DNA of 64,000 nt from Botryosphaeria dothidea (GCA_011503125.2 WWBZ02000033.1:3348001-3412000), one strand, 5' to 3'. Counted from the stretch's first letter, positions 1 through 11,765 are shown. Notes: generated by a model not told the origin, from the letters alone. A program made the numbers and translations.

Positions 1-2
1 GG

Positions 3-404
3 CGGAAGGTCAACCTTCCAGTTCTCTTTGGCAGTCTCAGCTGGATTCCGCCGGCGACTGGCCTCAACTTCTCGGTGTGGGCCGTTGTTTGCTGGCTCTT
101 CAATGACCTCATCCGGACCAGGAAGAGCGCGTGGTGGAAGAAGTACAACATGACACTGTCGGCCGCTCTTGACTCGGGTGTCGCGGTAGGCGTTGTCGTT
201 GTCTTCTTTGGAGTCATATACCCAGGCTTCAACAAGGGATTCAGCTGGTGGGGCACGGAAGTTTTCAAACAGGTGGGTTTAGCCTTTTCTCAATCAATTT
301 TGCAGCAAGCTAATGCACGGTTTTCCGTATAGGGTTGCGACTGGAAGGCATGCTCGTACCGGAACGTGGAACCCGGACAGCACTTTGGCCCCAACACGTG
401 GTGA
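3..404 (+). CDS. OPT-family oligopeptide transporter, C-terminal end (5' part outside the window)
   Basis: Partial gene entering from the left edge. The reading frame is open from base 3 through exon 3-272. An intron at 273-332 (GTGGGT...TAG, with a CTAAT-like branch site at 310) leads to exon 333-404, ending in TGA. The encoded end has hydrophobic segments and motifs known from the end of OPT transporters: NLPVLFGSLSWIPPATGLN, a WWKKYN motif before the last membrane segment, and a final GCDWKACSY...HFGPNTW. OPT proteins import small peptides, or metal-chelate and siderophore-like compounds, across the plasma membrane with protons. Substrate cannot be judged from about 114 visible residues. 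Family assignment is by recognised motifs and is fairly sure. Confidence 0.8.
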
Positions 405-1338
405 TATTTTGACGATGGATATGAGAAAGAACACGAAAAAGAAAACGGCCGCCAAAGTAACGACGATCCGAGGGACTTGGATGCAAGCATTCCTCGGATA
501 TTTTGATGATACCCTTCACCTTTAAGCATTTTCCACCTAGACTTATTGATAGCATATTTGCGGGTTTCTGATTTCAGCATTGCGGTCCGGGACCGTCCAT
601 GATTGAGTTAAGCTTTGGGTTTCGCAGCAGAGATCTTCATTACTTTTTGTTGCGCATGATTTGCCTGCGTAGAAGCATGGGTTGTCAATTTTGACTCAGT
701 TGAGTTCGCCGCGAGTTTTTCGGGCGGGCATAGCATGCATGGGTTCGGGCGGGTCGTTCTGAAGCATGGCACATTTTGGGATTCTCTTGCATCTGGGGGA
801 GAGATAAGCATCGGCAGGCGGTTACAGAATGCGTTTGGTTTTATCAGGCGGAGGCGGCAGAGGCGCTTCGTGCCCCGCCACGTCCTGCAGTAAGCATAGC
901 ATATTAGACATGAGCTTCTTTCTAAACAATGCACGACGAGTACGAAACATGAAGATGCAATTTGCGGAACTCTTGCCGTGCCCCCGATGCAATTGAGCTG
1001 CCATGCCTTCCCCGGCTCGCGGAAGGCCAAAGAGCCCACAAGCTCGGGGGCGCACGTGATCGTCCGAAGTGACCACACTTCAGCACCTTGAGAGCCCGAG
1101 AGAGCCAAGCTAGCCCGCTCTCGTTCCGCAACGTCACAACATCCACCACAAACCCCATTCCGAACCAGATTTCCCCGGCGCACCCCAGCCGACCGCTGCT
1201 TCCGCCGCTTCCTCCCCTCACATCCCGGATTTTTCCCCCGCGTCCGGTGCGCGCGAATCGTCCTCTCCGCACAAACCCCCGCGACACGTACACCCCGTTC
1301 CGGACGGGCAAAGGGCACCAGGCAACAAAAAAAAAAAG
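405..1338. other. Intergenic region, YIP1 upstream sequence
   Basis: No gene is supported here. Open frames occur on both strands but have no recognisable protein features, and several stay open only because of GC-rich codon content. The last 200 bases are C/T-rich on the + strand and end in a run of A (about 1326-1337) just before the YIP1 start, as expected for a fungal 5' leader. Confidence 0.6.
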
Positions 1339-2447
1339 ATGGCGAACTACTACGGCGCCTCCCCCAACGCAGCGGGCGGCGGCGCCCCGGCGTACGGCCA
1401 GCCGGCGGCCTCGTCTGCGCAGAACCTCAACTTCTACCAATCGTCGTACTCGTCGCAACCGGTGTCGGGCCACACGACGCCCTTCCAGGCCTTCACCGGC
1501 GGCGCCGCGTCCAACGCCTACAGCGGCGCCGGGTTCGGCGGTGCGGGCGCCATGGGCGGGCCCAGCGGCTTCGGCGGCGCGGTGCCGGGCGTCAGCGGCC
1601 GCATGGGCGAGCAGGGCGGGTTGCGGACCGGCTGGCTGGCGGCGTTTGGGACGGAGGGGTATGAGGGCGAGCCGCCGCTGTTGGAGGAGCTGGGGGTGAA
1701 TTTCGGGCATATTAAGATGAAGGTGAGTTTTGCTGGGACTACGGGGGAACGGGGCTGGACTGGGAAAGGATAATCATGGTTGTGGTGAAGGATAAATTGG
1801 CTGACGGCATGCGCAATGGCAGACGCTCACGGTGCTGAACCCGTTGGCGAGGATAGACCAGCACATCATGGACGATTCGGACCTGGCAGGTCCTATCCTG
1901 TTCTTCCTGCTGTTCGGCACATTCTTGCTCTTCGTAAGTCTCCTCCGCGCTGGAGGCAGGCAGCATAGTTTGCTGACAAGATGAACAGTCCGGCAAGGTG
2001 CATTTCGGCTACATTTACGGTCTCGCGCTGCTCGGCAGCACCTCCCTCCACATGATCCTCTCCCTCATGTCTCCGCCAGTCGATCCGGCCACCGCGGCCT
2101 CGGCCGGCCACCCCTCGCACCCCACCACGTCCTCGCACTTCTCCTCTACGCTGACTTTCCCGCGCTCCGCATCCGTCCTGGGATACTGCCTGCTGCCTTT
2201 GGTGCTGACGTCGCTGATTGGCATCGTCGTGCCCATGGACGGTCCGTTTGGCTACATTTTGACGACGGCGGCGATCATGTGGTGCACGTACAGCAGCAGC
2301 GCCATGTTCTGCGCTGTCGGCCGCATGAGCGGCATGCGCGGCCTGGTTGCATACCCGCTCGGACTGTTCTATGTTGGCTTTGGCATCATGGCGATTTTCA
2401 GCAGCAGGGGAACTGGAAGCTTGGCGGCTAAGACTGCGGCGGCGTGA
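1339..2447 (+). CDS. YIP1: Yip1-family ER/Golgi membrane protein
   Basis: Three exons, 1339-1722, 1823-1933 and 1989-2447, give about 317 residues. Both introns are short with GTGAGT and GTAAGT donors and keep the frame. The N-terminal third is cytosolic, rich in Gly, Ala, Ser, Tyr and Gln. It ends in a PPLLEELGVNFGHI block followed by TVLNPL, both characteristic of Yip1/YIPF5. The C-terminal part has about five hydrophobic segments. Yip1 binds prenylated Ypt1/Ypt31 Rab GTPases and Yif1, and is needed for COPII vesicle formation and ER-to-Golgi transport. Residues about 190-215 form a Pro/Ser/Thr/His-rich loop between membrane segments that looks longer than usual. The start has an A-rich context immediately upstream. 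The call is confident. Confidence 0.92.
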
Positions 2448-3152
2448 GGAGCTTAGGTGGAGATGCGGGGAAGAATTTATTTCGTCAGAAAGGCGTGGGC
2501 CTGGTTTTTACGTCCGTGGTTCTCGATTCCGTGGTGGAGGGCGAAGATAGTATGCATATGACGGCAGTTATGTACGACGGAGTCGACAAGGGCTGTTGGG
2601 AATGATATGAAAAAGCAAGGCGTCCCAGGGCGGATAGAGAAAGCAAAGGATGGTCCGGCTCAGCTATAAGGAACATAATTGATAAACACCCTCCAAGACA
2701 CATTGTTTGTTGTATGGCATCTGAAAGCGGCATCCTGTCCCGCGCATTCGGCTGCGGGCCGCGTCCTGCCGAATGACGCACGTGTAGACCTCTCCGCAAC
2801 CTTACATTGCTAACCGCAGGCCGCCGCACAGCCTCACCAGCAAGGAGTTCTAGCACGCTTCGTGCAGAGCATAAGCGATAGACCGCTGGACTTTTGGTGA
2901 CCAATGCCCGCTGGCCTTCCGCGCCTCTCTTCTTCTTGCACTCCCATCCTTTCGACATCCCACTCTCTATCAACTTCCACATTTCTTTCCTTCAACTTTT
3001 CTGTTCTCGCGCAGACTCGCCTCTCATATAACGCCAGTCTGAGAAGAGCAAGTTTCTGGCCCTCTTTTCTTCCTCTCAACACGTAGTTGCGACGCAACGC
3101 CTTCTGTTTGCTGCAGGCTAGAAAAGTTCGCGCAGTCACGCCGCTGTCCAGG
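2448..3152. other. Intergenic region between YIP1 and HRI1
   Basis: No supported gene. The YIP1 3' region comes first. From about 2905 to 3110 the + strand is strongly pyrimidine-rich, typical of a fungal promoter and 5' leader serving HRI1. Open frames on the minus strand over 2485-3259 have no protein signature. Confidence 0.55.
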
Positions 3153-4321
3153 ATGGTGAAACCTACGGCCAATTCCTCAGGCCAAGCTGGAGACATCTCC
3201 ATGCGGGAGTGGATCTGCTGGGTACGCTTCCCAACTCCGTTCTTCTCTGTCCTTCGCACACACTTCTATCACCATTCCATACGATTTCGCGGCTGCCAAC
3301 ACCTTCCCCGCTCTCCCCGCTACACCCAAAGTCAAGCAAGCCTCCTCAACTCAGCCACGCCAGCCCATCTTCTCTACAACATATCTCCCCCGGGAAGCTA
3401 ACCGCGCCCACAGGACAGCGAAACCGCCAGCGAAAACACCTCCACCCTCGTCCTCACCAGCCCGGCCAACAGCTTCATCGACATCCGCCTCCTCCTGCCA
3501 GCCCCGCGCCCCGTCACCAACACCAGCCAGCCGCTCCCGCAACCGCCCCTCCTGCCCAACACCGGCGGGCCTTTCGACCGCCTCGACTGGGCCTTCGCGG
3601 GGGCGTCCGAGTCGCTCCCGCCGACGACGACGCCGCTGGCGCGCGTGCAGCCGGCCTCCATCTACGGGCCGCTGCTGCCCGTCGACGTGAGCGCGTTCGG
3701 CGGCGGCGGCGGCGGCGGGGAAGCCGTGCGCGTGCCGCGGAAGCGGTGGAGGCACGTGGTCGACTCACGGTGCACGTATGGGGAGGAGCCCGCGCCGGAC
3801 GAGGGCGACATGTATCCGGTGCTGCACGCGCCGGAGCGGTGTCTCGAGATTGGGCGGATGGAGAGGATCAAGGGGAGTGGGGTTGCGGTGGGGTACCAGG
3901 AGTTGTGGGTTTCGTTGGAGGCGATGGTGAGTTTCTTTTTTATTGATTCTGGTTGGAGAGCGTGGACGGGCTAACGTGTGGGTGTTCTTAGCCTGTTGGT
4001 GGGGAGTCGCTGCGACGTGGTGTCGTGCTGTCCCTCGATGTGCCGGAGCAGAAGGCGCGCGGTTCGATTGTGCGCGTTGCACAGTTTGTGCAGGGGTTGT
4101 TGATGATTGGCGATGAGGTTACGGTCGAACGGTGGGAGTACTCTGTCACGCCTCAGGGCTCCGGTCCTGAGTGGCAGCGCCTCGCCAAGTTGGGCTCGAG
4201 GTTTTTGCCGTGTGCCTGGACGTTTGAGGGAGGCCAGGCGATCGTGGAGGAGACGCCGCTGGGGAGTGAGCTGGTGGATGGTGAGATGCGCTGGACGCTA
4301 CAGGAGAGGTTTGAATGGTGA
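3153..4321 (+). CDS. HRI1: HRI1-family conserved fungal protein
   Basis: Three exons, 3153-3221, 3414-3926 and 3992-4321, give 303 residues. The short first exon encodes MREWICW near its end. The second opens with an S/T-rich stretch then STLVLTSP...SFIDIRLL, a hallmark of Hri1 proteins. The GYQELWVSLE stretch and the closing block (CAWTFEGGQ, RWTLQERFEW) support one conserved domain of two lipocalin-like halves. Hri1 in yeast is a cytosolic and nuclear protein reported to interact with the kinase Hrr25; its biochemical role is not settled. A Gly run (GGGGGGG, about residue 114) is an insertion. The first intron (192 bp) is longer than most in this window. Family call good, function unknown. 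Confidence 0.85.
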
Positions 4322-4747
4322 TGAGACGGTGGATAGGCAGAAGAGCTTGGATAACTGTTGGGTCGGTTGGAATATACTGTGCTGCGGGACGGAAAGATAT
4401 CAAAGGAGGCTGCCGTTGGACAAGAAAAGACTATTCTTATTCCATTTTGGAAGAAGGGCCTCAATTTGCTTCGTGGGAATTGGTTAGAAGGTGTCACGGC
4501 CGGGTTTCTTCAGGATTTACCTCACGCGGAGCTCATACTGCCTTACAGAAATATGCAAAATAGACAATAAGACCCAGAGAAATGCAGGATCAAGACAACA
4601 TGACCTTTGTACATGGTTGAATTACTTTGCCCCTTCACGCATACGAATGAGATTTGATACGCCAAGTCATTCAGCTCACAACAGCAATTCGTCCATTTAT
4701 ACAATTACAAGTTCACTTTACGCGAGAACATTACATTGTAGCCCACA

Positions 4748-6696
4748 TCACGCCCACTCCGCCGCAATCATCCTCGCCGCCCTCTCCGCAATCCCATACA
4801 CGGCCGTCTGAATATGCGCACTCAGCTGCACCGGCATCGCGCTCGCATCCACGACCCGCACATTCGCCGTCCCATACACCTTCAACCCCGGATCCACCAC
4901 GCCGCCCAGCTCCCGGCGCTTCATCGCCGCCGTGCCCATCGGATGGTACACCGTCGCCGCGGCCACGTCCACGTACGCCTCCCACGCCGCGGCGTCCGCG
5001 CCCTCGGGCACCATCTCCACGCCCGGCTCGTACTCGGCGACCCAGAGCGCGCAGACGGGCGGCGTGTGCGCAACGGCGCGCAGGTGGCGCGCCATTGCGG
5101 CCAGGGCGGCCTTGTCGTAGCGCTTCTCGAAGTACTGGGGGTCGATGACGGGGGGTCCTGAGGCGTTGAGGTGCACGCTGCCGCGCGAGAAGGTGTGCTG
5201 GAGCGCGCCGATAAGGGTGAAGAAGCCCTCGCCGTACAGCGACGAGTTGCGCGCCGGGTAGCCGCGCGCGCCGGTGAAGCCGTCGGAGAAGATGATTTCG
5301 AAGTTTGGCACGGCGGGGTCGGAGAGGAGGGCGAGCTTGGCCGCGTCGATGGGGTCGGAGGGGTTGGCGGCCGCGGAGGCGAGGGCGTGGAGGGAAGCGG
5401 TGGTGCTGTCGTTGGCGCCGAAGGCCTGCGCCCACGTCATGTAGGCGTAGCTGCTCCCCGTGAAGTCGTACGCGCCGCCGCGGATGCCGGCTTTCCAGAG
5501 GGCGAGCTGCTCGGCGGCGTAGGTGGCGTTGTAGCGGAGCTTGTCGAAGGAGGTGTAGTTGGACTTGAGCTGGTACGAGGTCTGGATGCGCATGTGGTCC
5601 TGCAGGTTCTCGCCGACGCCGGGGAGGTCGACGAGGGTCTCGATGCCTGCGGAAGTGAGAATGCTGGGGTTACCTACTCCGGATGCTTCGAGCAGCGGGG
5701 GCGTGAGCAGGGAACCGGCACTGAGGATGACTTCTTTCGAGGCAGTGATGGTGGTGCCGTCCGCAAGAGTGACGCCCTTGGCAACAATCCTCCCATCAGC
5801 ATCCTTTGTTTCCGCAAAGTTGACCTTTACCACTGTCGCTCCTGTTCGAACCTCCAAGTTTTCGCCCGCAACCGCCAGATACGCAGTGCTGTAGCTGCGT
5901 GTATAGTCGGTCGCTCTCACGTTGCTTGGCTGCCTCATTGTTCCCAGGACCGTCCCGTTCAAGCTGTCGACATTCCTCTTGATCCCCAGCGACTCCATCG
6001 CCGGGTGAAATGCGAACTGCTGAGCAGGCACCTTCGCATTGACGACCGTTTGCACCGGCCCACCGTATGCGACGCCGTCGTCGCCGTAAATCACACCGCC
6101 TTCGATTGCTTCCTGCTCCTTCGTCGGCCGCGTAAAGTTCTCCACGGCAAGCATGGCGTCGTACATGCCCTCCCACGTCCAGCCCTCCCCGTCCCCGAAC
6201 TCGGGCTGGCCCCAGACGTCGTACTCGGCCACGGTGGCGCGGTTCCAGCACATGAGGTTCAGCGCCGAGCTGCCGCCCAGCACCCTGCCGCGCGTCTGCA
6301 CCCAGCGCCGGTTGCCGCCGAGCGCCTGCACCGTGCTGGTGAGGTTCCAGTCGTATATGCCGCCGATGGTCGTGCCGCGTCGGCCGGCGATGTTGATGCC
6401 GTCCTCGTCGGGCGCGGCGGGGCCGGCTTCGAGGACGAGAATGCTGGAGGAGGCGAGGGCCGCGGAGAGGCGCGCTGAGAGCGCGAGGCCGGCCGTGCCA
6501 CCGCCGACTATGATCTGGACAGTGTGATTAGGTGTTTGCTGCTTCGCTTTCAAGATGGGGAAATTACGAAATCATAGCCTGTGTCGTTGGTTTGGCGGGG
6601 AAGAACAGAGGCTAAAGTGGCGTGAGATGTGAGGAGAAGAGAGGAGAATAAGAGGACTGAAGTCGACAACGTCGACTTCCAAGAAACAGAAGCCAT
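4748..6696 (-). CDS. Secreted GMC-family FAD oxidoreductase
   Basis: Two exons. The main exon spans 6514-4748. A first exon at 6696-6568 is joined across a 53-bp intron (donor GTAATT; CTAATC branch; CAG acceptor) and encodes a signal peptide followed by NDTGYDF, which runs straight into IIVGGGTAGLALSARL, the Rossmann FAD-binding motif. The total is 631 residues. The continuous frame from 6553 would instead give a poor HTVQ N-terminus lacking the usual YD(F/Y) lead. Catalytic His567 lies in VYHPMGTAAM and His610 in QLSAHIQTAVYG, the His-His pair of glucose and aryl-alcohol oxidases. The ARVLGGSS-type FAD loop is present (RGRVLGGSSALN). The enzyme should oxidise an alcohol or sugar outside the cell, passing electrons to O2 or a quinone. 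Substrate is not predictable. It is transcribed towards HRI1. Confidence 0.88.
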
Positions 6697-7724
6697 AACG
6701 AGGGGCAGCGCACAGAAGAGGAAAAGACGTGCAACCTACCTGAGCAAACCTAGCCCCGGCTCTATTATAGCTTTATTCCTATCCGCTCGGCAGTCAGGGT
6801 GCCAGCTTGCCGTGTTCGACCCGTGGCCAAGCATCGAGAACAATGGAGTCGAATGAGCGGGCGGAGCAGCCCGCCAGAATATGCTCCATTGAGGAGCAAT
6901 ATGCAGGGACGGGTCGTAAATTAAACATCCCCTGTTGAAAAATGGCCGGCAGCTGCCCTACACACCTCGAAGGATTCGGTGCGAGACCGCGTGTAGCCTA
7001 GTCCCTACCTGAACGAGTCAATGGACCAAAACTTCCAATTAAACATAGTGCCCTAAGCATGGGCACATCTTTCTGCCGGGTGCGGGGATCTGAGCTCTTT
7101 GCGGGTCTTTGCTCGCTTCCTTTTCTTCAGACCATCTGCTCTGGGGGGTTGTTGGGGGCGAAAAGTACGGCAGGTGGATACGGCCGCGCTCCCGATTGGT
7201 GGACGGTACTAATGCTGATGCCAAGCAATTGCCAGGCCCTATCTTTCGTTAATGGGGTTGAAGTCCAGGGCGGTGTGTGCGGACATTTGTCCCGGTCGAG
7301 AGCGAACACAAAAAGCCGCCATCCGTCTTCCCGTAACTGATCCATAATGGCGGCAATTATACAGGAGACTGTTGCTCAATCAGTTGAAGGTCTGAAGCTG
7401 GGTCTGGGCACAAACAAAATCAAGCGAAACGAGTGCTCAGGAGAGCATGGCAAGGAAAAGTGGGCAGAAGTTTCTCTTGGGCACAAATGGAGCTGTAGGG
7501 ACGAATTAATGTTGGGGTTGGATTCGTGTCAGAGCGTGCACAGCTTCGGCACATGATGGACTCGTTTTCACTTGAAGAAACAGAGGTTGTCCTCATGTTG
7601 GGTATTTGAAAAGCCAAGCAATCCCATTCCTTGATTTTTGGTACCGTAAATTAGGCATGATGCTCGTCCCATTCCATTTTCAGGTCCAAGCAACGAACGC
7701 CAACCCAGCACTTTTTTATTCCAT
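6697..7724. other. Intergenic region between GMC oxidoreductase and eL13
   Basis: No supported gene. It holds the promoter of the minus-strand GMC gene on the left and the 3' region of the minus-strand eL13 gene on the right. Short open frames on both strands (for example 7059-7340) show no recognisable motif. Confidence 0.55.
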
Positions 7725-8659
7725 CTATTTGGCCTTCTCAGCAGCGGCCTCGGCGGCAGCCTTGGCACGCTTCTCACGGACACCGACAAGGCGGGCGTCG
7801 GAGCGGGCGACACGGAGAGTGCGGAAAGCGTTCTCGGTGGCGGGGTACTCAGAGAGGGCACCCTCGGTGACACCCTTCTCCTGGACGATGGGGAAGGTCG
7901 AGGCAACCGACTTGACGTTCTCGCCCGACTTGACGGCCTTAACCTCCTCAGCAGAGGCGTCACCCTTCTTAGCAGACTTGGTGCCAGTGCGGCGGGGGAA
8001 GACAATGAGGCGCTTCCTGTACTCCTGGAGGCGCTCGACGTTGGCCTTCAGGGACTCCTCGGAGAGGTTCTGGCGGCGGGGATCGACCGAGATACCGATG
8101 GTGGGCGCAAGCTTGCGGGGGATGCCAGCAGCCTTGGGTCTGGTTAGCTTCCGCCAATTGCGCAGTGTGATCTTCCAGTTCGTACCTTGAGCTCGGCGAG
8201 GGAGAAGCCACGGCCAGCACGAACACGGCGGTTGTACTTGGTGGTCGGGCAACGGACGACGGGTCTCAGCTTGTCGACCGGGCGGGGAGCAACGGCAGCA
8301 GCCTTAGCCTGACGGGCATCGCGCCTGCTCTTCTTCTTGCCGGCCTGTTCGACAGGTATTAGAGAAAAGTCCGTTCGATCGGCGCCTCTGCTCTCAGTCG
8401 GCTGAGAGGGGAATTACCTGATCGAAGTGCACGCGGACATAGCGCTGCCAGTCCTTGCGGAAGTCTGCGGACAATTGTCAGCAACAGTGTAGGTGTGAAT
8501 GCGCAGTGAATTTTTCTTACGGTTGTGAGGGATCTGCTGGTTGTGCTTGATGGCCTAGGGTGGAAAAAGTCAGCGATCTGCTGTCGGGGGGTCGAATTTG
8601 CGCAAGAACGCATGGCGCGCGCAGGACATGGACGGTATCTGGGCACTCAAACGTACCAT
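7725..8659 (-). CDS. RPL13: 60S ribosomal protein eL13
   Basis: Five exons: 8659-8657, 8554-8521, 8464-8418, 8344-8186 and 8132-7725, giving 216 residues, the usual fungal length. The first coding exon is only the ATG, directly followed by GTACGT. Exons then encode [27 protein letters not shown], a basic block and [12 protein letters not shown]. The last intron uses a CAAG acceptor at 8133, not the nearer CCAG, because only the former keeps the frame into [17 protein letters not shown]. The protein is a large-subunit component near the expansion-segment rRNA. The C-terminus is a Lys/Ala-rich helix ([15 protein letters not shown]). Many introns near the 5' end are typical of ribosomal-protein genes. 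It shares a 244-bp divergent upstream region with the phosphoesterase gene. Confidence 0.95.
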
Positions 8660-8903
8660 TTTGACGGTTGTTGATCAGGCACTGGATTAGCCGGTTGTCG
8701 TCGTCGCTGTCGGAGTTTCGAAGGCGGAAAGTTCTGTGGACGGCTTGAAGCGAAAGCGGATCATTGTTTTGCCGAGAGACCGGCGCTAGTCTCAAAGTGG
8801 TATCACGTGCACCTGTTCCCCCAAGCTCAAACCATCAGGGTGCCAGCCACCTCAGCACTTCCTCATCATCTCCTCCATCAGAAAGAACTACTGCGTCCTC
8901 ATC

Positions 8904-10801
8904 ATGATTCCACGGTCTTTGCTGCCTCTTATTTTGGCGGCAGGAGCATATGCGGCCCAGCCGTCAGCTCCATCGCCCAAAGCGGCACCTCTTCGGGAGC
9001 TGCCTTGGGCTCAGCTCAACTTCCTCCATACTACTGATACCCACGGCTGGCACGGCGGGCATTTGCAAGAGTAATACTTTCGGGCCATTTTCACGCTCTT
9101 TGTACTGATCATTTCTGATGCAGGTCATCTTTCTCGGCGGACTGGGGCGATTACATCTCGTTTGCCAAGCACATGCGCGCCCGCGCGGATGCCGATGGAG
9201 TAGATCTGCTCCTTATTGACACAGGCGATCGTGTCGAGGGTAATGGTCTTTATGATGCATCTGAACCCAAGGGGAAATATACGTTCGACATTTTCAAACA
9301 CCAGCAGATCGACGTCATCTGCTCAGGCAACCACGAACTGTACAAGCAGAACTCTTCGGAGAACGAATTCTACTACACCGTTCCTAATTTCAACGGCAGC
9401 TACTTGGCTTCTAACCTGGATATCATCAGCCCAGAAACAGGAGAAGTTGAGCCGCTTGCTCCGCGCTTCAAGAAGTTCATCACAAAGAACCAGGGCATCC
9501 GCATTCTCTCCTTTGGCTTCCTCTTCAACTTCGCCGGAAATGCCAACAACACTATCGTCAAGACGGTTGAAGATACCGTGAAGGAAAAGTGGTTCCAGGA
9601 CGCCATCCGTGATAAGGAAGTGGACCTCATCCTTGTCATTGGTCACGTGGCTCTTCGCACCCCAGAGTACCAACACATCTTCAAGGCCATTCGGTCCGTG
9701 CAGTGGGACATTCCAATTCAGTTCTTTGGTGGACACGCGCACGTCCGCGATTTCAAGAAATATGACTCCAAGTCTGTGGCAATTGCAAGTGGACGCTACA
9801 TGGAGACCATTGGTTTTCTGTCTATTGATGGGTTGAGCACCGGAAAATCGAAGAGTTTTGCTCCTCAGACGGCTAGCCTGAAGTTTAGCCGCCGATACAT
9901 CGACAACAACCTCTTTTCGCTCCATCACCACAGCGGTAAGAACGAGACGGATTTCCCGACTGCAGAAGGCAAGAACGTCACCAAAATGATTGCGAAGGCC
10001 CGTCAGGAGCTGAAGCTAGACAAGAAGCACGGCTGTGCACCGCAGAATCTATGGGTCAACCGCGCTTCCTTCCCTTCGAACGACAGCATCTTCACCTGGT
10101 TGCAGGAGCATGTCCTGCCAGAGCAGCTTAGCAACACGTCCCAAATTGCTAATGACAAAAATGCTTTGGTCATCACCAACACTGGTGCGATGCGATTTGA
10201 CATTTTCGAGGGACCATTCACCAGGGACAGCACATTCCTTGTCTCTCCATTTACCAGCGGCTTCAGATACGTCAAGGACGTGCCTTACGTCGACGCGAAG
10301 AAGGTCATTCAGCTCCTCAACAATGAAGGCCAGGTAGTCGAAGCTTTCTCTGAGGGAACTCTGGATGCCTCAGCTCTCGCCCCTCCTGAGCAGCAGAGCG
10401 GACGTCTCAACATGGCTTCCACCCAAAGCATCAAGACCAAGTTCGACGAGTACAGCGGAGCGCAAGCACCGCTTGGTCAAGATAAGAAGCCGTCGGATCT
10501 CATTCCTGGCTACACAACGGTCGATGATGCTGGAGAAGACGGCGACGACACGGTGCACTCTAAGATTCAGTTCTATGAGGTCCCGAACTGCATAGAAGCA
10601 GAGCTTGGCTTTAACTCTGCGGAGGAAGAGCCAGAAGAGGTCGATCTGGTCTTCAACGAATTTGTGCAGCCATGGATTTTGGTGGCACTCCGATACCTGG
10701 GGCAGGAATACAATGTTACGGACACACAGCCGTATATGGAAGGGAGGAGCTTTACCAGCATTATTACTGACTGGGTAAATGCGCATTGGTCGTGCGACTG
10801 A
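8904..10801 (+). CDS. Secreted calcineurin-like phosphoesterase / 5'-nucleotidase family protein
   Basis: Two exons, 8904-9070 and 9124-10801, give 614 residues. The start at 8904 supplies a signal peptide (residues about 1-18, cleaved near AYAAQ). The two-metal site is visible: Asp45 and His47 in LHTTDTHGWHGGH, Asp91 in TGDRVEGNG, Asn125-His126 in SGNHE, a His in VIGHVAL and the GGHAHVRD motif. The C-terminal half matches the 5'-nucleotidase C-terminal domain (ALVITNTGAMRFDIF, SPFTSGFRYV). Proteins of this kind, such as yeast YHR202W, act in the secretory pathway, vacuole or cell surface. The likely activity is removing phosphate from nucleotides or another phosphomonoester, but substrate is unproven. 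Several NxS/T sites suggest N-glycosylation. Domain call strong. Confidence 0.9.
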
Positions 10802-11555
10802 GAGACTTCTGTTGACGTGTATGTTATGAGACGGACGGCGGGCGTTATGCATTATACCGGGATCTTTTCAAGCAGTAGATAAGGATAAGCTCAATACAAG
10901 GACCAAATTGACGTTTGATGCAGGCCATCAAGCGGAGAAATCGGACCGGGGTGGTTCTTTGGCAGGAAAACGGATCGCGATTGTGGCTCGGTCAGCGTGC
11001 TTGATCAGCGTTGCGGACGGCCAAGGTTGCGTCAACTGGCGGTTTCGTCACTGCTATCGAATGCTGGATGATTGCAGGTGGAGAAACTCCGGACCGGCGC
11101 AGGCGGGCGCTCCTGCGCTCGTAGCAGTGACGACGTTGATGGCCGATGCTTATGACGTCACCGTGGGGCAAGAGGAGCATCATAAAGGCACAAGAGGGGC
11201 AGCTGCATCTGCTCCCAACAACAGAAGCAACTCCTCTCAAGCCTCGTTCCTGAACTCCAAACCTTCAACGTGAGTTCTTCTTGCACCACGCACTGCTGTG
11301 CCACTACATCTCTTTCACGCGCAGCTGCAATCGAAAGATCTCAATAGCTGACCGTAGCACGATAGTACCCTTCCACAAACCTCAAACTGTACGCGTCTTC
11401 CCATCAGCACCGCGCCTCGAAGCACGCATGATCATCCCTACTTCCTGACAGTCCTGCATCTCAGCCGCCTCCATATTATCACCCCCACATCCGCAACACC
11501 TCACTGACGCAGTCTGATCCAGCCTCACCCAAATCCACACCACACCACCAACATA
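10802..11555. other. Intergenic region
   Basis: No supported gene. The right-hand 250 bases are C/T-rich with several CCACAxC runs leading to the next start codon, as expected for a fungal leader. Confidence 0.55.
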
Positions 11556-11765
11556 ATGTCTGCCCCCAACGCTGGCCGCCAGTCTCCCTCTCCGGAGCGC
11601 CAGAGCGATGCCCAGCAAAAGGCTGCTCAGGCCGCCCCCAACAATCTCGGTGCCGGCCCCAAGCAGGGCTCGAAGCAAGCCTCTGAGGACAGCAAGTCCG
11701 GCCTCTCGTCCAACCCCACTCATGTCCTCGAGAAGCACGCCGAGGAGGTGACGAGCAAGAAATAA
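11556..11765 (+). CDS. Small conserved hydrophilic protein (69 aa)
   Basis: A single exon with a favourable start context (ACATAATGTC). The protein is short, hydrophilic and rich in Ser, Ala, Gln, Lys and Pro. It opens MSAPNAGRQSPSPERQS and ends LSSNPTHVLEKHAEEVTSKK. The closing NPxHxLExHAxEVTSK pattern is one I recognise from small uncharacterised proteins widespread in Pezizomycotina, so I accept it despite its size. No signal peptide or membrane segment is present. The SPSPERQS stretch offers possible proline-directed phosphorylation sites. Function is unknown, and it is probably disordered. Confidence 0.72.
   Translation: MSAPNAGRQSPSPERQSDAQQKAAQAAPNNLGAGPKQGSKQASEDSKSGLSSNPTHVLEKHAEEVTSKK

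Noticed and set aside
608..1710. Long minus-strand frames opposite the YIP1 promoter and first exon
   Set aside because: GC-rich shadow frames; YIP1 on the plus strand explains the conserved part.
4731..6478. Long frames antisense and alternate to the GMC oxidoreductase
   Set aside because: Typical shadows of GC-rich coding sequence; the GMC frame has all family motifs.
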